Counted from the stretch's first letter, positions 36,612 to 46,085 are shown. The stretch: DNA of 64,000 nt from Williamsia limnetica (GCF_003217475.1 NZ_QJSP01000002.1:432925-496924), one strand, 5' to 3'. Made by a program: numbers and translations. The notes: generated by a model not told the origin, from the sequence alone.

Positions 36612-38381
36612 ATGGCCTACGACACAGTGATCCGCCGCGGTCGGTGGTTTGACGGCACCGGAGCCCCGTCGGGTGTCCGCGACATCGGAATCCGGGATGG
36701 TCGCGTCGTCGAGATCTCGGTGGACGCCCTCGACACCGACGGTTGCGCCGACGTCATCGACGCAACAGGTCTGTGGGTGCTTCCGGGCATGGTCGACATC
36801 CACACCCACTACGACGTGGAGGTGCTCGGAGGCCCTGGCCTGAGTGAGTCGCTGCGCCACGGCGTGACGACGGTGCTGCTCGGTTCCTGCTCGCTGTCGA
36901 CCATCCACGTCGACGCCGATGTGGCCGGGGACCTCTTCGGACGTGTCGAAGCGATCCCCCGCAGCCATGTCATCTCGAACGTCGAGCAGCACAAGACATG
37001 GCGCAGTGCCGCCGAATACGTCGAAGCCCTCGAGTCACTCGCCCTGGGCCCGAACATCGCGGCCTTCATCGGTCACTCCGACATCCGGGCGGCGACGATG
37101 GGTCTCGATCGCGCGACGCGCAGCGATGTGGTGCCCACGGCCACGGAACAAGTTCGTATGGAACGCATGCTCACCGACGCGTTGGATGCCGGTTTCGTCG
37201 GGTTGTCCTCGCAGCAGCTGCTCTTCGACAAACTCGACGGCGTCACCTGCAGGTCGCGGACCCTGCCGTCCACGTATGCGAAGCGACGAGAGCTACGCCG
37301 GCTCAACGCGATCTTGCGCACACGGGCGCGGGTACTGCAGTCCGGTCCGGACATCTCGCGTCCGCTCAACGTGTTGACGCAGCTGTTCACGTCGCTGGGA
37401 CTGGGACGGCCGCAACTGAAGACGAGCCTGCTGTCGGCCGCCGACATCAAAGCTCGCCCGGAGGTCGTCCATGCCATGGGCCCGATGGCCAGGCTGATCA
37501 ACAGGCTCGGTGGCGATTTCCGGTGGCAGCACCTACCGGTGCCGTTCGAGGTCTACGCCGACGGCATGGAACTCGCCGTGTTCGAGGAGTTCGGGTCGGG
37601 CGCGGCAGCGCTGCATCTGCAGGACGAGATAGATCGCAACGAGCTGATGCGGGACGAGGGTTACCGTCGCCGCTTTCGCAAGGACTACGACAAGAAGTAC
37701 GGTCCGCGGGTCTGGCATCGGGATTTCTTCGACGCGGAGATCGTCGAATGCCCGGACCCGGCTGTGGTCGGTAAGACCTTCGGCGATGTCGGCCTCGACC
37801 GCGGCGGGCTCCACCCCGTCGACGCGTACCTCGATCTGCTGCTCGAGCACGGTCCGAAAGTCCGATGGCGCACCACCATCTCCAATCATCGGCCCGAGCT
37901 GCTCAAGAAGCTCGCCAGGGATCCCGGGATCCAGATCGGCTTCTCTGACGCCGGCGCGCACCTGCGGAGCATGGCGTTCTACAATTTCGGGCTGCGGCTG
38001 CTCCGGCACGTGCACACCGCGGCCCGCGCCGGCGAGCCGTTCATGACAGTCGAACACGCCGTCCACCGGCTGACCGGAGAACTCGGCGACTGGTACGGCA
38101 TCGACGCCGGGCACCTGCGCGTCGGCGATCGGGCTGACCTGTTCGTGCTCGACCCCGAGCATCTCGACGGCTCACTCGAGGACTACCGCGAGGCGGAGGT
38201 CGAGCAGTTCGGCGGCCTCTCGCGCATGGTGAACCGCAATGAGCGCACCGTCCGCGCCGTGATGGTGGGCGGTGAGACCGTGTTCGCCGACGACACCCCG
38301 GCACAAGCGCTGGGGCACAAACGCTTCGGACGTTTTCTGTCCGCACACACCAACGAAACGAGGTACGAACGTGTCAGCTGA
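36612..38381 (+). CDS. N-acyl-D-amino-acid deacylase family amidohydrolase
   Basis: A 589-residue metal-dependent amidohydrolase from ATG 36612. The HxH metal motif is DIHTHYD (His64, His66). Cys93 in LLGSCSLS corresponds to the Cys ligand of D-aminoacylases. IGFSDAGAHLR supplies the catalytic Asp, and the C-terminal small domain is HLRVGDRADLFVLDPEHLDG. Many homologs annotated as deacylases have untested substrates. The next gene starts inside its last codons (11-nt overlap), so the two are coupled. A TGTAAT box 7 nt ahead of the ATG could be a leaderless promoter. Confidence 0.87.
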   Translation: MAYDTVIRRGRWFDGTGAPSGVRDIGIRDGRVVEISVDALDTDGCADVIDATGLWVLPGMVDIHTHYDVEVLGGPGLSESLRHGVTTVLLGSCSLSTIHVDADVAGDLFGRVEAIPRSHVISNVEQHKTWRSAAEYVEALESLALGPNIAAFIGHSDIRAATMGLDRATRSDVVPTATEQVRMERMLTDALDAGFVGLSSQQLLFDKLDGVTCRSRTLPSTYAKRRELRRLNAILRTRARVLQSGPDISRPLNVLTQLFTSLGLGRPQLKTSLLSAADIKARPEVVHAMGPMARLINRLGGDFRWQHLPVPFEVYADGMELAVFEEFGSGAAALHLQDEIDRNELMRDEGYRRRFRKDYDKKYGPRVWHRDFFDAEIVECPDPAVVGKTFGDVGLDRGGLHPVDAYLDLLLEHGPKVRWRTTISNHRPELLKKLARDPGIQIGFSDAGAHLRSMAFYNFGLRLLRHVHTAARAGEPFMTVEHAVHRLTGELGDWYGIDAGHLRVGDRADLFVLDPEHLDGSLEDYREAEVEQFGGLSRMVNRNERTVRAVMVGGETVFADDTPAQALGHKRFGRFLSAHTNETRYERVS

Positions 38382-38853
38382 CAACCAAACCTTCCCTGGG
38401 CAGTCCACTGTTTCTGAGGAGTCCGTCGTCCTGGGTCTCTGGGCCGCACTGAGCATGCGGGACTGGGACGGGATCAAGGAGTTCGTCTCCGACGACTGCA
38501 TCTACGTCGACATGCCGGTCGGACCCACGGCCGCGGCCCGCGGCCCTGATGACATCGTGAAGCGACTGAAAATCGGCCTGGAGCCGTTGGCCGACTACGT
38601 GAATCATGACGGGCTGCTCGTCGCCAACGGCCAAGACGTGATGTACGAGCACAGTGAGACCTGGACGTGGCCGACCGGGGAAACGGCGGTGCTCTCGTTC
38701 GTCACCGTCCACAAGGTGGTCGACGGCAAGGTCACCCTGTGGAAGGACTACTGGGACTTCGGTGGGCTGGCATCGACCGCCCCGGCCAACTGGATGGAAC
38801 AACTCGCTGCGTCCGACATGTCCTGGATGTACGACGCCACCGGCCAGATCTGA
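38371..38853 (+). CDS. NTF2-like protein of the limonene-1,2-epoxide hydrolase type
   Basis: A 160-residue protein from GTG 38371, overlapping the amidohydrolase gene by 11 nt. It is a cone-shaped SnoaL/LEH fold: SVVLGLWAALSMRDWDGIKE, DDCIYVDMPVGPTAAARGPD, then VTVHKVVDGKVTLWKDYWDF. The final Asp in KDYWD matches the catalytic Asp region of limonene epoxide hydrolases, but such small domains also act as isomerases or binding proteins. The coupling suggests a joint pathway with the amidohydrolase. It converges on the SDR gene, leaving 8 nt between stops. Confidence 0.8.
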   Translation: MSADNQTFPGQSTVSEESVVLGLWAALSMRDWDGIKEFVSDDCIYVDMPVGPTAAARGPDDIVKRLKIGLEPLADYVNHDGLLVANGQDVMYEHSETWTWPTGETAVLSFVTVHKVVDGKVTLWKDYWDFGGLASTAPANWMEQLAASDMSWMYDATGQI

Positions 38854-38861
38854 GGCGGCTC

Positions 38862-39659
38862 TCAGTAGTAGACCGGGCCGACGACACCACCGCCGACAGC
38901 GATCGCGTCGCCGGTGATGCCGATACTGCGCGGTGAGGCGAGGAACGCGACCACGTCGGCAACCTCGGCGGCATCGACTATCCGGCGAATCGAGTTGGTG
39001 GCCAGTTCCTTTTCCAGATCGGTGACGGGTACACCTGACTCGGCGGACTTCTCAGCGAGCTGCTGATCCAGTCGCGCGGTGCGGGTCCGGCCGGGGTGCA
39101 CCACGGTGACGTTGATGCCGTGCGGTCCGAGCTCGTCGGCCAGGTTCTTGGTGAGTGCGGACACGCTGACGTTGCGGATGGTCTGCGCGATCGAGTTGGC
39201 CTGTCGGGCGCCGAGTCCGCTGATGTTTATGATGCGTCCCCAGCCCTGGTCGATGAGGTGGGGCGCCACCGCCCGAGCCGTTCGCAGGTAGCCGAGCACC
39301 TTGATCTCGACCTCCCGCCGGACGACATCGTCGGTGGTCGCTGCAAAATCCGTCGGCTTACCGGCGCTCCATGGTGTCGCGGCCGAGTTCACCAGGATGT
39401 CGACCCCACCCAACTCTGCGACCGCGCGGTCCACCAGTGCCTGCACGGACGCGTCGTCGCCGGTGTCGACCGGGATGCCCACGACCTTGCGGCCCGACTT
39501 CTCGGCGATGTCGGCGGCGGTGGTATCCAGCGCCTCGACCCCGCGCGCCGCGATGACGACGTCAGAGCCTTCGGCGGCCAGTGCGGTGGCGATCGCCAGT
39601 CCGATGCCTTTGCTGCCACCGGTGACGATCGCCCGCTTACCGGTCAGACCCAGGTCCAT
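38862..39659 (-). CDS. SDR-family oxidoreductase with altered catalytic motif
   Basis: A 265-residue protein from ATG 39657-39659. The cofactor motif TGGSKGIG (13-20) and the NSA motif are normal, and Ser147 stands in the usual INISG strand. However, where YxxxK is expected the sequence reads QTIRNV (159-164), so neither catalytic Tyr nor Lys is present. VVHPGRTRT and the C-terminal RSIGITGDAIAVGGG are typical SDR. It overlaps the MFS gene by 23 nt and ends the probable six-gene organosulfur-type operon. It could be a divergent enzyme or a binding protein. Confidence 0.88.
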   Translation of the reverse strand: MDLGLTGKRAIVTGGSKGIGLAIATALAAEGSDVVIAARGVEALDTTAADIAEKSGRKVVGIPVDTGDDASVQALVDRAVAELGGVDILVNSAATPWSAGKPTDFAATTDDVVRREVEIKVLGYLRTARAVAPHLIDQGWGRIINISGLGARQANSIAQTIRNVSVSALTKNLADELGPHGINVTVVHPGRTRTARLDQQLAEKSAESGVPVTDLEKELATNSIRRIVDAAEVADVVAFLASPRSIGITGDAIAVGGGVVGPVYY

Positions 39660-40863
39660 GTGCCTTCTCCCTGCTTGAGGCGAACGTGTCGCGCGTGTAC
39701 TCCGGAACATACTTACCCAGCAACAGTGCTCCACCGGCGGAGAGCCCCGACACCGTGAACGCTGCGACCGACAGCGGGAAGAGCGCAGCCGCACCTGCGA
39801 TCGCCAACGGCCCCGCGAAGAATCCTGCATCGTGGGTCAGTCGCCAGGACGCCAAGAACTCGGCGCGACCGGTTTCTGGTGCCACGTCGGCGCCGATGGT
39901 CATGATCACCCCGTTGCCGAAGCCGTTCCCGATACCCATCACGGTCGCGACCGCCGCAAAACCGGCCACCGCAGTGGTGAAGGGCAACGCCACGTACGAC
40001 ACGGCCAATACCAGGATCGATGGGATCGCCACGAAGGTGCGTCCGAAGCGGTCCATCAGGTGTCCGGCCGGGTAGGCGCAGATCACGTCGGCTGCTGCGC
40101 CGACTCCGAACAAGAGGCTGGCGACGGCGGGGGAGAGGCCGATGTGGTTGGCCCACAAAGGCAATATGGCATCGCGTGAGCTGCGGGCGACACCGAGGAG
40201 CAGCGATCCGGCACCGAGGGTGGACAGCAACCGGCCGTGTTCGGCAAATACCCCGAGGAGGTTGATCGGTGATTGCACCGCGCCTGCGCCCGGTGGATCC
40301 GGCAGCCGGGCCATCATCAGTCCGGCGACGATGATCGCCACCAGCTGGACGACGAATCCACCCCGTGCTCCCATCAGCACGATCGCTCCCGCACCGATGA
40401 ACGGGCCGGCGAAGAAACCGAATCGCATGGCTCCGCCGAAGAGCGACATCGCCCGCGCCCGCCATTCGAACGGCACCGCCAGCGACAGGTAGTTCTGCCG
40501 CGCCAGGCCCCACACCGCGTTGGCGAGGCCGACCAGCAGAATCCCCAGGGCCAGCAACCACACCGCCTGCGCCAGTAGGCAGGTCAGTGCACCCACCGCC
40601 GCCACCGAACTCGCGAGGACGATCGAACGGCGCTCACCGATGCGCGCGACTATCTGGCCGGAGCAGGTGTCGCCGAAGACCTGTCCGAGTCCGACCAGCG
40701 CGACCGCGAGGCCGGCTATCGCCACGCCGGCACCGAGGTCGAGGGCGGCCAGCACCATCACCGGTGCGGCCGCCCCCTGCCCGATGCCGTATGCGGCAGC
40801 CGGGAGGTAGACGGTTCCTGCCAGCGACCGTAGTGGACGCTGAGCGTCCAGGGTCGCCGTCAT
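39637..40863 (-). CDS. Major facilitator superfamily transporter
   Basis: A 408-residue protein with about 12 hydrophobic helices, typical of 400-residue MFS permeases. It shows the loop patterns GQIVARIGERRSIVLAS after helix 2 and GHLMDRFGRTFVAIPS after helix 8. Its start overlaps the stop of the monooxygenase gene by 4 nt, and its end overlaps the SDR gene by 23 nt. In this operon it could export a desulfurised product or an inhibitor; direction and substrate are not determinable. Confidence 0.88.
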   Translation of the reverse strand: MTATLDAQRPLRSLAGTVYLPAAAYGIGQGAAAPVMVLAALDLGAGVAIAGLAVALVGLGQVFGDTCSGQIVARIGERRSIVLASSVAAVGALTCLLAQAVWLLALGILLVGLANAVWGLARQNYLSLAVPFEWRARAMSLFGGAMRFGFFAGPFIGAGAIVLMGARGGFVVQLVAIIVAGLMMARLPDPPGAGAVQSPINLLGVFAEHGRLLSTLGAGSLLLGVARSSRDAILPLWANHIGLSPAVASLLFGVGAAADVICAYPAGHLMDRFGRTFVAIPSILVLAVSYVALPFTTAVAGFAAVATVMGIGNGFGNGVIMTIGADVAPETGRAEFLASWRLTHDAGFFAGPLAIAGAAALFPLSVAAFTVSGLSAGGALLLGKYVPEYTRDTFASSREKAHGPGSDR

Positions 40864-42197
40864 ACCGCGGTGGCTGCTTGCTCCCGTGACTCGGCGGCGG
40901 TGGGTACGGCCAGGCCATAGTGGCCCCGCAGGGTCGACTCCGTGTAGTCCGTGCGAAAACGGCCGCGCGCCTGCAGGATCGGGACGACCTGGTCGACGAA
41001 ATCGTCGAGACCACCCGGCAGGTAGGGCGGCATGATGTTGAAGCCGTCAGCCGCATCGGCGTCGACCCAGGCGATCAGGTCGTCGGCGATCTGCTCGGGG
41101 GTGCCTGCGATGCTGCGGTGGCCCCGACCGCCACCGAGTTCGCCGATCAGCTCCCGAATCGTCAAATCACCCTTCGCGGCGAGCTGCCGGACAAGCGTCG
41201 ACCGGCTCTTGTGTCCTTCGATCTCCGATTCCGGTGGGAGCTCGGGGAGCCGGGCGTCCAGGGATAGTCCCGTGAGGTCGACGTTGAAGAAGGCCGACAG
41301 CTGCCCGAGCGCGTAGTCGGGGGAGATGAGGTCGGTGAACTCGCGTTCGAGGGCTTTGGCCTCCGCCTCGGTAGAGCCGATGAAGGGGACTATGCCCGGC
41401 AGGATCTGCAGATCGGAGTACGTGCGACCGTACTTCGGCAACCGGCTCTTGAGGTCCTGGTAGAAGCTTCGACCCTCGGCGATGGTGCGCTGCGCGGTGA
41501 ACACCACCTCGGCGTGGTGCGCCGCGAGTTCCTTGCCGTCTTCCGAGGACCCGGCCTGCACCAGTACCGGCCTGCCCTGTGGGGATCGCGGCGAGTTCAA
41601 CGGACCGCGAACCGAGAAGTGCTCGCCCACGTGGTCGATGGTCCGGACCCGATCCGGATCGGCGAAGACTGCGCTCTCCACATCGAGCACCACGGCGTCC
41701 TGATCCCAGCTGTCCCACAGTTTCGTCACGACGTCGACGAACTCCTGGGCCCGGCGGTACCTGCCCGCGTGCTCAGGGATGGAGTCGAGGCCGAAGTTGA
41801 GGGCTTCCTGACTGTTGCCCGATGTGACGATGTTCCAGCCGGCCCGGCCGCCACTGATGTGTTCGAGCGAGGCGAAGGCCCGGGCCAAGGTGTACGGGTG
41901 GTTGTAACCCGTTGAGGCGGTGGCGATCAGACCTACCTTGCTGGTCCCGCCGGCAATGGCCGACAGCAGGGTGATCGGTTCGAAGATGGCCTGGGTGTTG
42001 CGCCGGATGTTCGGGCCGATCGCCAGACCGTCGGCGAAGAAGATCGAGTCGAGCTTGCCGCGCTCGGCGATCTGACCGAGCCGGACGAAATGATCAACGT
42101 CGAGGACGTGATGTTCGGCGGTGCGTGGATGGCGCCAGGCGGCCTCGTGGTGGCCGACGCCCATGACAAAAGCATTGAGGTGCAGCGTGCGTGACAT
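40860..42197 (-). CDS. LLM-class FMNH2-dependent monooxygenase (NtaA/SnaA/DszA family)
   Basis: A 445-residue protein from ATG 42195-42197. It matches the NtaA/DszA group along its length: HEAAWRHPRTAEHHVLDVDH, KLDSIFFADGLA, GLIATASTGYNHPYTLARAF, SGGRAGWNIVTSGNSQEALN, and NSPRSPQGRPVLVQAGSSED. These enzymes use reduced FMN from a separate reductase to oxygenate chelators, sulfones or sulfides. With the adjacent sulfonate-type ABC importer and TauD genes, an organosulfur substrate is the best guess. No flavin reductase gene is in the operon. Confidence 0.9.
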   Translation of the reverse strand: MSRTLHLNAFVMGVGHHEAAWRHPRTAEHHVLDVDHFVRLGQIAERGKLDSIFFADGLAIGPNIRRNTQAIFEPITLLSAIAGGTSKVGLIATASTGYNHPYTLARAFASLEHISGGRAGWNIVTSGNSQEALNFGLDSIPEHAGRYRRAQEFVDVVTKLWDSWDQDAVVLDVESAVFADPDRVRTIDHVGEHFSVRGPLNSPRSPQGRPVLVQAGSSEDGKELAAHHAEVVFTAQRTIAEGRSFYQDLKSRLPKYGRTYSDLQILPGIVPFIGSTEAEAKALEREFTDLISPDYALGQLSAFFNVDLTGLSLDARLPELPPESEIEGHKSRSTLVRQLAAKGDLTIRELIGELGGGRGHRSIAGTPEQIADDLIAWVDADAADGFNIMPPYLPGGLDDFVDQVVPILQARGRFRTDYTESTLRGHYGLAVPTAAESREQAATAV

Positions 42198-42234
42198 GTG
42201 ATTCCTAGGGTCGAGAGGTCGGGGGGGTGGAAAG

Positions 42235-43113
42235 TCATTCGTTCGAGGGGGTGCGCCACCGTGAGAACCGGCGTTCGATGATCACCAGCACGAAGTTGAA
42301 TACGAGTCCGACCAACGCGATGGTCAAGATCCCGGCGTACATCTGCGGGATCTGGAAATTGAGCTGGCTGGCCATGATCAGGTAGCCCAGCCCCGATCGC
42401 GCCCCGACCATTTCGGCGGCGATGAGAACGAGGATGGAGGCGGCCGCGGACAACCGGATGCCGGTGAAGATGGTCGGTAGGGCCGCGGGCAGGATCACCT
42501 TCTGGAAAAGCCGGAACGACGACAGTCCGAGCGAGCGAGCTGACTTGATCAACAGGGGATCGACGGTGCGCACGCCCGAGATGGTGTTCAACAAGATGGG
42601 GAACATGCAGGCGTAGATGACGAGCGCCACCTTGGACGTCTCCCCAATACCCAGGATGAGGACGAAGACCGGCAGCAGGGCCAGGGCGGCGGTGTTGCGG
42701 AACAACTCGAGAACAGGGTTGAGCAGCTGCGCGACCGGGCGGTACCAGCCGATCACGATGCCGAGTGGCACGGCGACGACCACGGCGACCGTGAAGCCCT
42801 TGAGCGCCCGCCCGACACTCGCCGAGATGTGCTCCGACAGTTGACCGCTCTGCGCGAGCTTGATCAGTGCGTCGACGACATCGGAGAACGGCGGCAGGAA
42901 CGTCTTGTCGACGAGGCCGACCCGTGGGGCCACCTCCCAGAACACGAGCAGCAGGGCCAGCACGATGGTCGTGCGGAACACCCAGTTGCCGGTGCGCAGG
43001 ACGGTCCGTCCCACCGGCTTGCGGGCTTTGAAGGTCGCAGGTGCGGCAGTCGTTGCCGGCGGTGCTTCGACCTTTGTTACCGGAGATGCCTTCTCCAAGG
43101 TGACGTTAGACAT
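42235..43113 (-). CDS. ABC transporter permease (SsuC/TauC/NrtB type)
   Basis: A 292-residue membrane protein from ATG 43111-43113, with about six helices and the EAA loop (KSARSLGLSSFRLFQKVILP) that docks with the ATPase. The family imports sulfonates, taurine, nitrate or pyrimidine precursors. It overlaps the ATPase gene by 8 nt and is followed after 37 nt by the monooxygenase gene. Substrate assignment as an organosulfur compound rests on context. Confidence 0.92.
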   Translation of the reverse strand: MSNVTLEKASPVTKVEAPPATTAAPATFKARKPVGRTVLRTGNWVFRTTIVLALLLVFWEVAPRVGLVDKTFLPPFSDVVDALIKLAQSGQLSEHISASVGRALKGFTVAVVVAVPLGIVIGWYRPVAQLLNPVLELFRNTAALALLPVFVLILGIGETSKVALVIYACMFPILLNTISGVRTVDPLLIKSARSLGLSSFRLFQKVILPAALPTIFTGIRLSAAASILVLIAAEMVGARSGLGYLIMASQLNFQIPQMYAGILTIALVGLVFNFVLVIIERRFSRWRTPSNE

Positions 43114-43909
43114 GAGCCCCGACCCCTATCTTGTTGGTGCTTGCTACTTCCGGCCGTAGTGAGAGCCAGATCCGGTGCCGGTAGTCCCGGAACTGTTCGG
43201 AGGAGCGCAGATCGTCCACGGCCCCATGATCGATGTCGATATCGACGATCTCCTTGATGCGCCCGGGACGTTCGGTCAGCACGGCGACGCGTTGCCCGAG
43301 ATAGATGGCCTCGTCGATACCGTGGGTGATGAACAGGATCGTCTTGCCGGTGGCCTTCCAGATGCGGAGCAGCTCGTCCTGCAGCGACTCCCTCGTCTGG
43401 GCGTCGAGCGCTGCAAACGGCTCGTCCATCAGCAGAACCTCGGGGTCGTAGGCGAGGCTGCGCGCAATGGCCACACGCTGCTTCATACCGCCCGACAACT
43501 CGTGGGGGAGATGGTCGGCGAACCCGTCCAGCCCCACCAGGTGGAGGTACTCGTCGGCGATTGTCTTGCGGCGGCGCCGCGGAAGGCCCTTGGCCTCGAG
43601 ACCGAACTCGACGTTTGCCCGCGCTGACCGCCAGGGGAGCAACGCGTATTGCTGGAAGACGACGCCACGGTCGAGACCGGGGCCGGTGATCGGCCGGCCG
43701 TCGAGCAGGATCTCTCCGGAGGTCGGCTTGGTCAGTCCGCCGATGAGGTCCAGCAGGGTCGACTTGCCGCTGCCGCTGGGGCCGACCAGAACGAGGAACT
43801 CGCCTTCGGCCGCGGCGATCGTGATGTCGTCGACCGCCACGAAATCGGGTTTGCCTGGTGACGGGAATGATTTGCGTACCGAACGTAATTCGAGCTTGGG
43901 TGTGGTCAT
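43106..43909 (-). CDS. ABC transporter ATP-binding protein (SsuB/TauB type)
   Basis: A 267-residue ATPase from ATG 43907-43909. Walker A GPSGSGKS is at 43-50, followed by the Q-loop region DRGVVFQQYALLPWRSA, signature LSGGMKQRVAIARSLAYDP and Walker B VLLMDEPFAALD. It overlaps the upstream substrate-binding protein gene by 4 nt and the permease gene by 8 nt. It drives import across the cytoplasmic membrane together with its neighbours. Confidence 0.95.
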   Translation of the reverse strand: MTTPKLELRSVRKSFPSPGKPDFVAVDDITIAAAEGEFLVLVGPSGSGKSTLLDLIGGLTKPTSGEILLDGRPITGPGLDRGVVFQQYALLPWRSARANVEFGLEAKGLPRRRRKTIADEYLHLVGLDGFADHLPHELSGGMKQRVAIARSLAYDPEVLLMDEPFAALDAQTRESLQDELLRIWKATGKTILFITHGIDEAIYLGQRVAVLTERPGRIKEIVDIDIDHGAVDDLRSSEQFRDYRHRIWLSLRPEVASTNKIGVGAHV

Positions 43910-44988
43910 GATGCAGCCTCCACAGGGGCACCGTCAGGACCCGACTCAGGCGGGTAGGTGCCGTTTGCGTATGGGTTGTCGTCGTTGGTGAAGACGTCTT
44001 CCGGGGTGAGCTTTCCCTTCTCGAGTTCACCGTTGCGTACCAGCCAGTCGATCCAGAGCTGGAACTCTTCGGGCTTGATGACGCCGCCGGCGGTCGGGAT
44101 GGACGAGCTCTGCCAGTAGTCGGCGAGCGCCGGGTCCTCACCCCGACCGCGCTTGCCGATGATGTCCTTGAAGCGTGCGACGACCTCGTCGCGAGGGGTC
44201 ACCTGGGTCCATCGAACGGCGCGAGCGGTACCTTGCACGAAGTCCTTGACGGCCTCGGGATTTTTCGCGATGAAGTCGTCGCGCAGCACCAGGCTGCCGT
44301 AGCTGAAGTCGCCGAACACCGCGTCGGTGAAGAGCTCCCGCAGTCCACCGGTCTCGAGGGCCTTGTCGCGGAAGATGTTGTTGAAGGCGCCGACGTCGAT
44401 CTGTCCTTGACGAAGAGCGGTCTCGGTGTTGATGGGTGGCACCACCAGCAGCTGCACCGAGGCGATCTCGTCTTTCGAAAGCCCCTCACGTGCAAGCCAT
44501 TCCCTAATGACGAACTCGGAGTGCGCACCGAGGGTGTTGATGCCGACCTTCTTGCCGATCAGGTCGCGGGCGCTGCGGATCGGGGAGCCGTCGACCACGT
44601 AGAATCCGTTGTAGGTCTTGGAATCAGCGCCGTAATAGTCGACAACAGCGGTGATGGGCGACCCGGCCGACTTCAACTTGACGATTGCTCCGTTGAAAGC
44701 GCCACCGAAGTCGGAATCTCCTGTTGCCGTCGCCTGGATGGACTGCGGTCCGCTGGTGGTCTCACCCACAGACTTCAGCGTGACCTCGCTGAAGTAGCCG
44801 AGATCAGCTGCCAGTTCTGGAAATACGACAGTCGATGGTGAGGCGAGATACCTCAGTTCGGTCTTGCCATCAGCAGTCAGGGTGGCCTCGTCGGACGATG
44901 ACCCGCACGCAGTCGTGGCCAATCCGAACGAGAGCGTCAGTGCCAGAACCGCAATCGCGCGTAGACGTCCCGGTGTTGTGTGTTTCAC
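43906..44988 (-). CDS. ABC transporter substrate-binding lipoprotein (SsuA-like)
   Basis: A 360-residue protein from GTG 44986-44988 with AAGGGGAA upstream. The signal peptide ends LATTAC, giving lipidated Cys28, so it is anchored outside the cytoplasmic membrane. It is a periplasmic-binding-type fold of the NMT1/SsuA group: RYLASPSTVVFPELAADLGY, QATATGDSDFGGAFNG, LIGKKVGINTLGAHSEFVIR, and QGQIDVGAFNN. It is the first gene of the operon running to 38862. A putative IclR-type operator lies 155 nt upstream. Confidence 0.92.
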   Translation of the reverse strand: MKHTTPGRLRAIAVLALTLSFGLATTACGSSSDEATLTADGKTELRYLASPSTVVFPELAADLGYFSEVTLKSVGETTSGPQSIQATATGDSDFGGAFNGAIVKLKSAGSPITAVVDYYGADSKTYNGFYVVDGSPIRSARDLIGKKVGINTLGAHSEFVIREWLAREGLSKDEIASVQLLVVPPINTETALRQGQIDVGAFNNIFRDKALETGGLRELFTDAVFGDFSYGSLVLRDDFIAKNPEAVKDFVQGTARAVRWTQVTPRDEVVARFKDIIGKRGRGEDPALADYWQSSSIPTAGGVIKPEEFQLWIDWLVRNGELEKGKLTPEDVFTNDDNPYANGTYPPESGPDGAPVEAAS

Positions 44989-45142
44989 GAAATTCCCCTT
45001 CGGTTTTCCGCGCGGTGGATCCCGCGGAAAAGTAATTGTTCGAAATCGACGTCCTGCCGAGCCCCTGTCAGCGAACGTCACTGATCGATTCCGTGTGTTG
45101 GACCAATGATGTTGGGCGCCGAGCGCCCGTCACAACAAGCTA

Positions 45143-45157
45143 TTTCACGACGTGGAA
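45143..45157. promoter_or_regulatory. Putative IclR operator upstream of the importer operon
   Basis: TTTCACGACGTGGAA is an inverted repeat of 6-nt arms around GAC with one mismatch. It matches the perfect palindrome at 46086-46100 in layout and in the half-site GTGGAA. It lies between the iclR stop and the binding-protein gene, where the operon promoter should be. Confidence 0.6.
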
Positions 45158-45169
45158 TATTCGGCGCTA

Positions 45170-45964
45170 TTAAATCGTGCCGCGTAAAAGGTCTGGAGAA
45201 ACCGCCGGTGTTCCCACCGATGAACCGAGCTTGTGCAGCGACGACTCGGACACCACATCGCTGAGCAGAGCCGCGGTGTGCCGCATCGCCGGATAGATCT
45301 GAGATATCAAATTCTGATTCAGTCGTACGCTCAGCGCCTGCACACCGATAGAGGCGCGGACGCGTCCTCCCGCGTCGAAGACCGGGACTGCGATCGCGGT
45401 GACCTCGGCCGAGTCGGAGATCGCGTAACCACGCCGGCGAGCCGCATCGCCTGCAGTGACTCGCTGTCGCTCTTTTCGCCCGGCGAACGCGGCGATCGCG
45501 CGACCCATCGCGGTCGTGTCCAGTGCAGCGCGTTGCTCTGGGATCTGGTGTCCGCAGAAGGCAACCGGAGGGCGCGCCGAGTATACCGTGACCGCTTGGT
45601 CGTCCTCGGCGATGCTCAGGCTCGCGGTGACCTTGATCTGCGACGACAGGGTGTGCAGGTGTGGTGCGGCGGCGTCGACGTCGATGCGCCTGGTGGTGGA
45701 GGAGGCCAGGGTCAGCAAGCCGTCGCCGATGCCGTAGCAATCGGTCTGCGGGTCTTGGGTCAGCAGCCTGCCCCGCACCAGTGCCTGTGCGATCCGGTGG
45801 GTGGTGCTGATCGGAAGTCCCACCCGGCGGGCCAACTCACTGATCAGTATGAACGCATCGGTGTTCTCCAACGCGTACAGGACTGATATCGCCCGTTCGA
45901 TCGCCTGAGACCCCGTGCGGGGCCGCAGGGGCACTGCGGAATCCGCGCCCTCGCCTGTCTCCAT
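45170..45964 (-). CDS. IclR-family transcriptional regulator
   Basis: A 264-residue protein. The winged helix-turn-helix occupies about 18-80 (GSQAIERAISVLYALENTDA; ISELARRVGLPISTTHRIAQ), and the effector domain occupies about 95-250 (GRAIAAFAGRKERQ; RGYAISDSAEVTAIAVPVFD; GVQALSVRLNQNLI). It lies between the importer operon (same strand, downstream) and the TauD genes (divergent), with similar palindromes in both intergenic regions. It therefore probably regulates both and perhaps itself. The effector is unknown. Confidence 0.93.
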   Translation of the reverse strand: METGEGADSAVPLRPRTGSQAIERAISVLYALENTDAFILISELARRVGLPISTTHRIAQALVRGRLLTQDPQTDCYGIGDGLLTLASSTTRRIDVDAAAPHLHTLSSQIKVTASLSIAEDDQAVTVYSARPPVAFCGHQIPEQRAALDTTAMGRAIAAFAGRKERQRVTAGDAARRRGYAISDSAEVTAIAVPVFDAGGRVRASIGVQALSVRLNQNLISQIYPAMRHTAALLSDVVSESSLHKLGSSVGTPAVSPDLLRGTI

Positions 45965-46085
45965 CGCTGTCTCCCCGCCGATTCGTCAACTCTGTAGGTC
46001 ACGATCCCCGGTGTGCCGTCCGAGCGGAAGGATTGTGCGCGCTGTGATCTTTTCATCGGCATTTTTCGGCGGATTCGCGTGCTGG

